In this document: positions 63,728-64,000 of the stretch, piece by piece
Layout of the letters: every line of letters starts with the position of its first letter
How positions within the stretch are numbered: position 1 is the stretch's first letter
Assembly: GCA_949502025.1 (NCBI GenBank)
Contig: CATBCG010000063.1
Coordinates: 85,040-149,039, forward strand
DNA length: 64,000 bases
Reading direction: 5' to 3'
Source of the DNA: MGBC131033 sp910585655
GTDB taxonomy: Bacteria; Bacillota; Clostridia; Lachnospirales; Lachnospiraceae
Notes under the pieces: model-generated
The model's input: only the letters and a program-made list of their open reading frames with translations
The model's database searches: none
Told to the model about the DNA's origin: nothing
Position numbers and translations under genes: made by a program

Positions 63728-63754
63728 AACAGGTTATCCCCTTCCTTCTCCCTT

Positions 63755-63820
63755 AGTATAGCAAAACGATATGGAATTATTTGTCAAAACCAAGTAGAAT
63801 ACTTCCAATATTTTCCGACA
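63755..63820 (-). promoter_or_regulatory. Spo0A-controlled promoter of spoIIGA-sigE
   Basis: On the minus strand TTGACA (63787-63782) and TATACT (63760-63755) are 21 bases apart, matching the unusual long spacing of the B. subtilis spoIIG promoter. A 0A box TTTGTCAAAA lies at 63780-63789 on the plus strand over the -35, and a second weaker one (TGTCGGAA, 63820-63813 on minus) lies upstream. Confidence 0.65.
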
Positions 63821-63880
63821 GAAATCTTGAAAATACTGCTTTGTCTTCGTGCATCCTGCCCGGAGAACTTTCCTATCATA

Positions 63881-64000
63881 ATCGGGTAGGAGGTAGATAA
63901 TTATTTTATCTACCGACCTCCCACACCACCGTACGTACGGTTCCGTATACGGCGGTTCTTTAGTTTTCACATACTTTCAGATAAAACTCTGTGAATGTTG
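63881..64000 (-). mobile_element. Group II intron, 3' end (domains V and VI); rest outside window
   Basis: On the minus strand domain V is at 63958-63925 (GAACCGCC... ...TACGGTGGT, a folded 34-mer with the catalytic Gly-Ala-Ala-Cys type start). A domain VI hairpin GGTAGATAA/TTATCTACC follows at about 63891-63914, and the intron ends in CGAT at about 63881. A frame ending at about 63970 may be the tail of the intron-encoded reverse transcriptase. The 5' part lies beyond the window. Confidence 0.78.

Noticed and set aside
63734..63970. A 78-codon minus-strand frame before spoIIGA
   Set aside because: It runs across the group II intron domains V/VI and the spoIIGA promoter; its sequence is explained by these RNA and DNA elements.
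1..64000. Search for tRNA, rRNA, CRISPR arrays and prophage genes
   Set aside because: No cloverleaf with GTTCRA-type arm, no regular spaced repeats and no phage structural genes were recognised by eye.

Overview
The window comes from the chromosome of a spore-forming, flagellated member of the Clostridia, most likely Lachnospiraceae. The evidence is a large flagellar operon in the Firmicute gene order (flgB to fliA) with FliY, FlbD, CheC and CheD, placed directly after yifB-dprA-topA-codY. A sporulation cluster (spoIIGA, sigE, sigG, ylmC/ymxH type, nrdR) and a GSI-ANTAR nitrogen pair support this. No genus can be fixed from the sequence alone. No tRNA or rRNA gene and no CRISPR array was seen.

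Layout. 1-1.1 kb: 3' end of a glutamine synthetase gene and an ANTAR regulator. 1.2-9.7 kb: metabolic and regulatory genes (ComFB, ROK kinase, VOC protein, XRE/zinc-ribbon regulator, an orphan sugar-type solute-binding lipoprotein divergent from a membrane-anchored AraC regulator, an HscC-like Hsp70). 9.7-14.6 kb: an AT-rich accessory island with a decayed IS element, a decayed ECF sigma gene, a secreted trypsin-like protease, an unknown anchored protein, a P-loop protein and a BrnT-type toxin-antitoxin pair. 14.7-16.5 kb: rpsB-tsf. 16.6-23.7 kb: a block between rpsB and the flagellar operon holding an HNH endonuclease, two paralogous secreted proteins, an ABC-F ATPase and a histidine phosphatase. 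23.7-54.2 kb: the flagellar operon on the minus strand, starting at a sigma-A-like promoter upstream of flgB and ending with fliA, a SwrB-like DUF6115 protein and a MltG-like protein. 54.4-60.1 kb: codY, topA, dprA, yifB. 60.2-63.7 kb: ylmC-like, nrdR and sigG on plus, convergent with spoIIGA-sigE on minus. Right edge: the 3' end (domains V/VI) of a group II intron.

How the parts work together. The operon encodes nearly the whole hook-basal body, export gate, switch and MotAB stator, then sigma-D (FliA), CheC/CheD/CheY and a PilZ c-di-GMP receptor. cheA, cheW, cheB and cheR are not in the window. Two sigma-D-type promoter candidates were found: one inside the operon before fliK and one before the two secreted paralogues. 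The latter is followed by a leader that can fold into a closed multi-stem RNA, so the secreted pair is a plausible undescribed motility-linked surface system. The spoIIGA promoter keeps Spo0A boxes and long -35/-10 spacing although a group II intron ends about 95 bp upstream of its -35. That intron sits in a sequence whose 3' flank is repeated beside a hairpin downstream of flgE.
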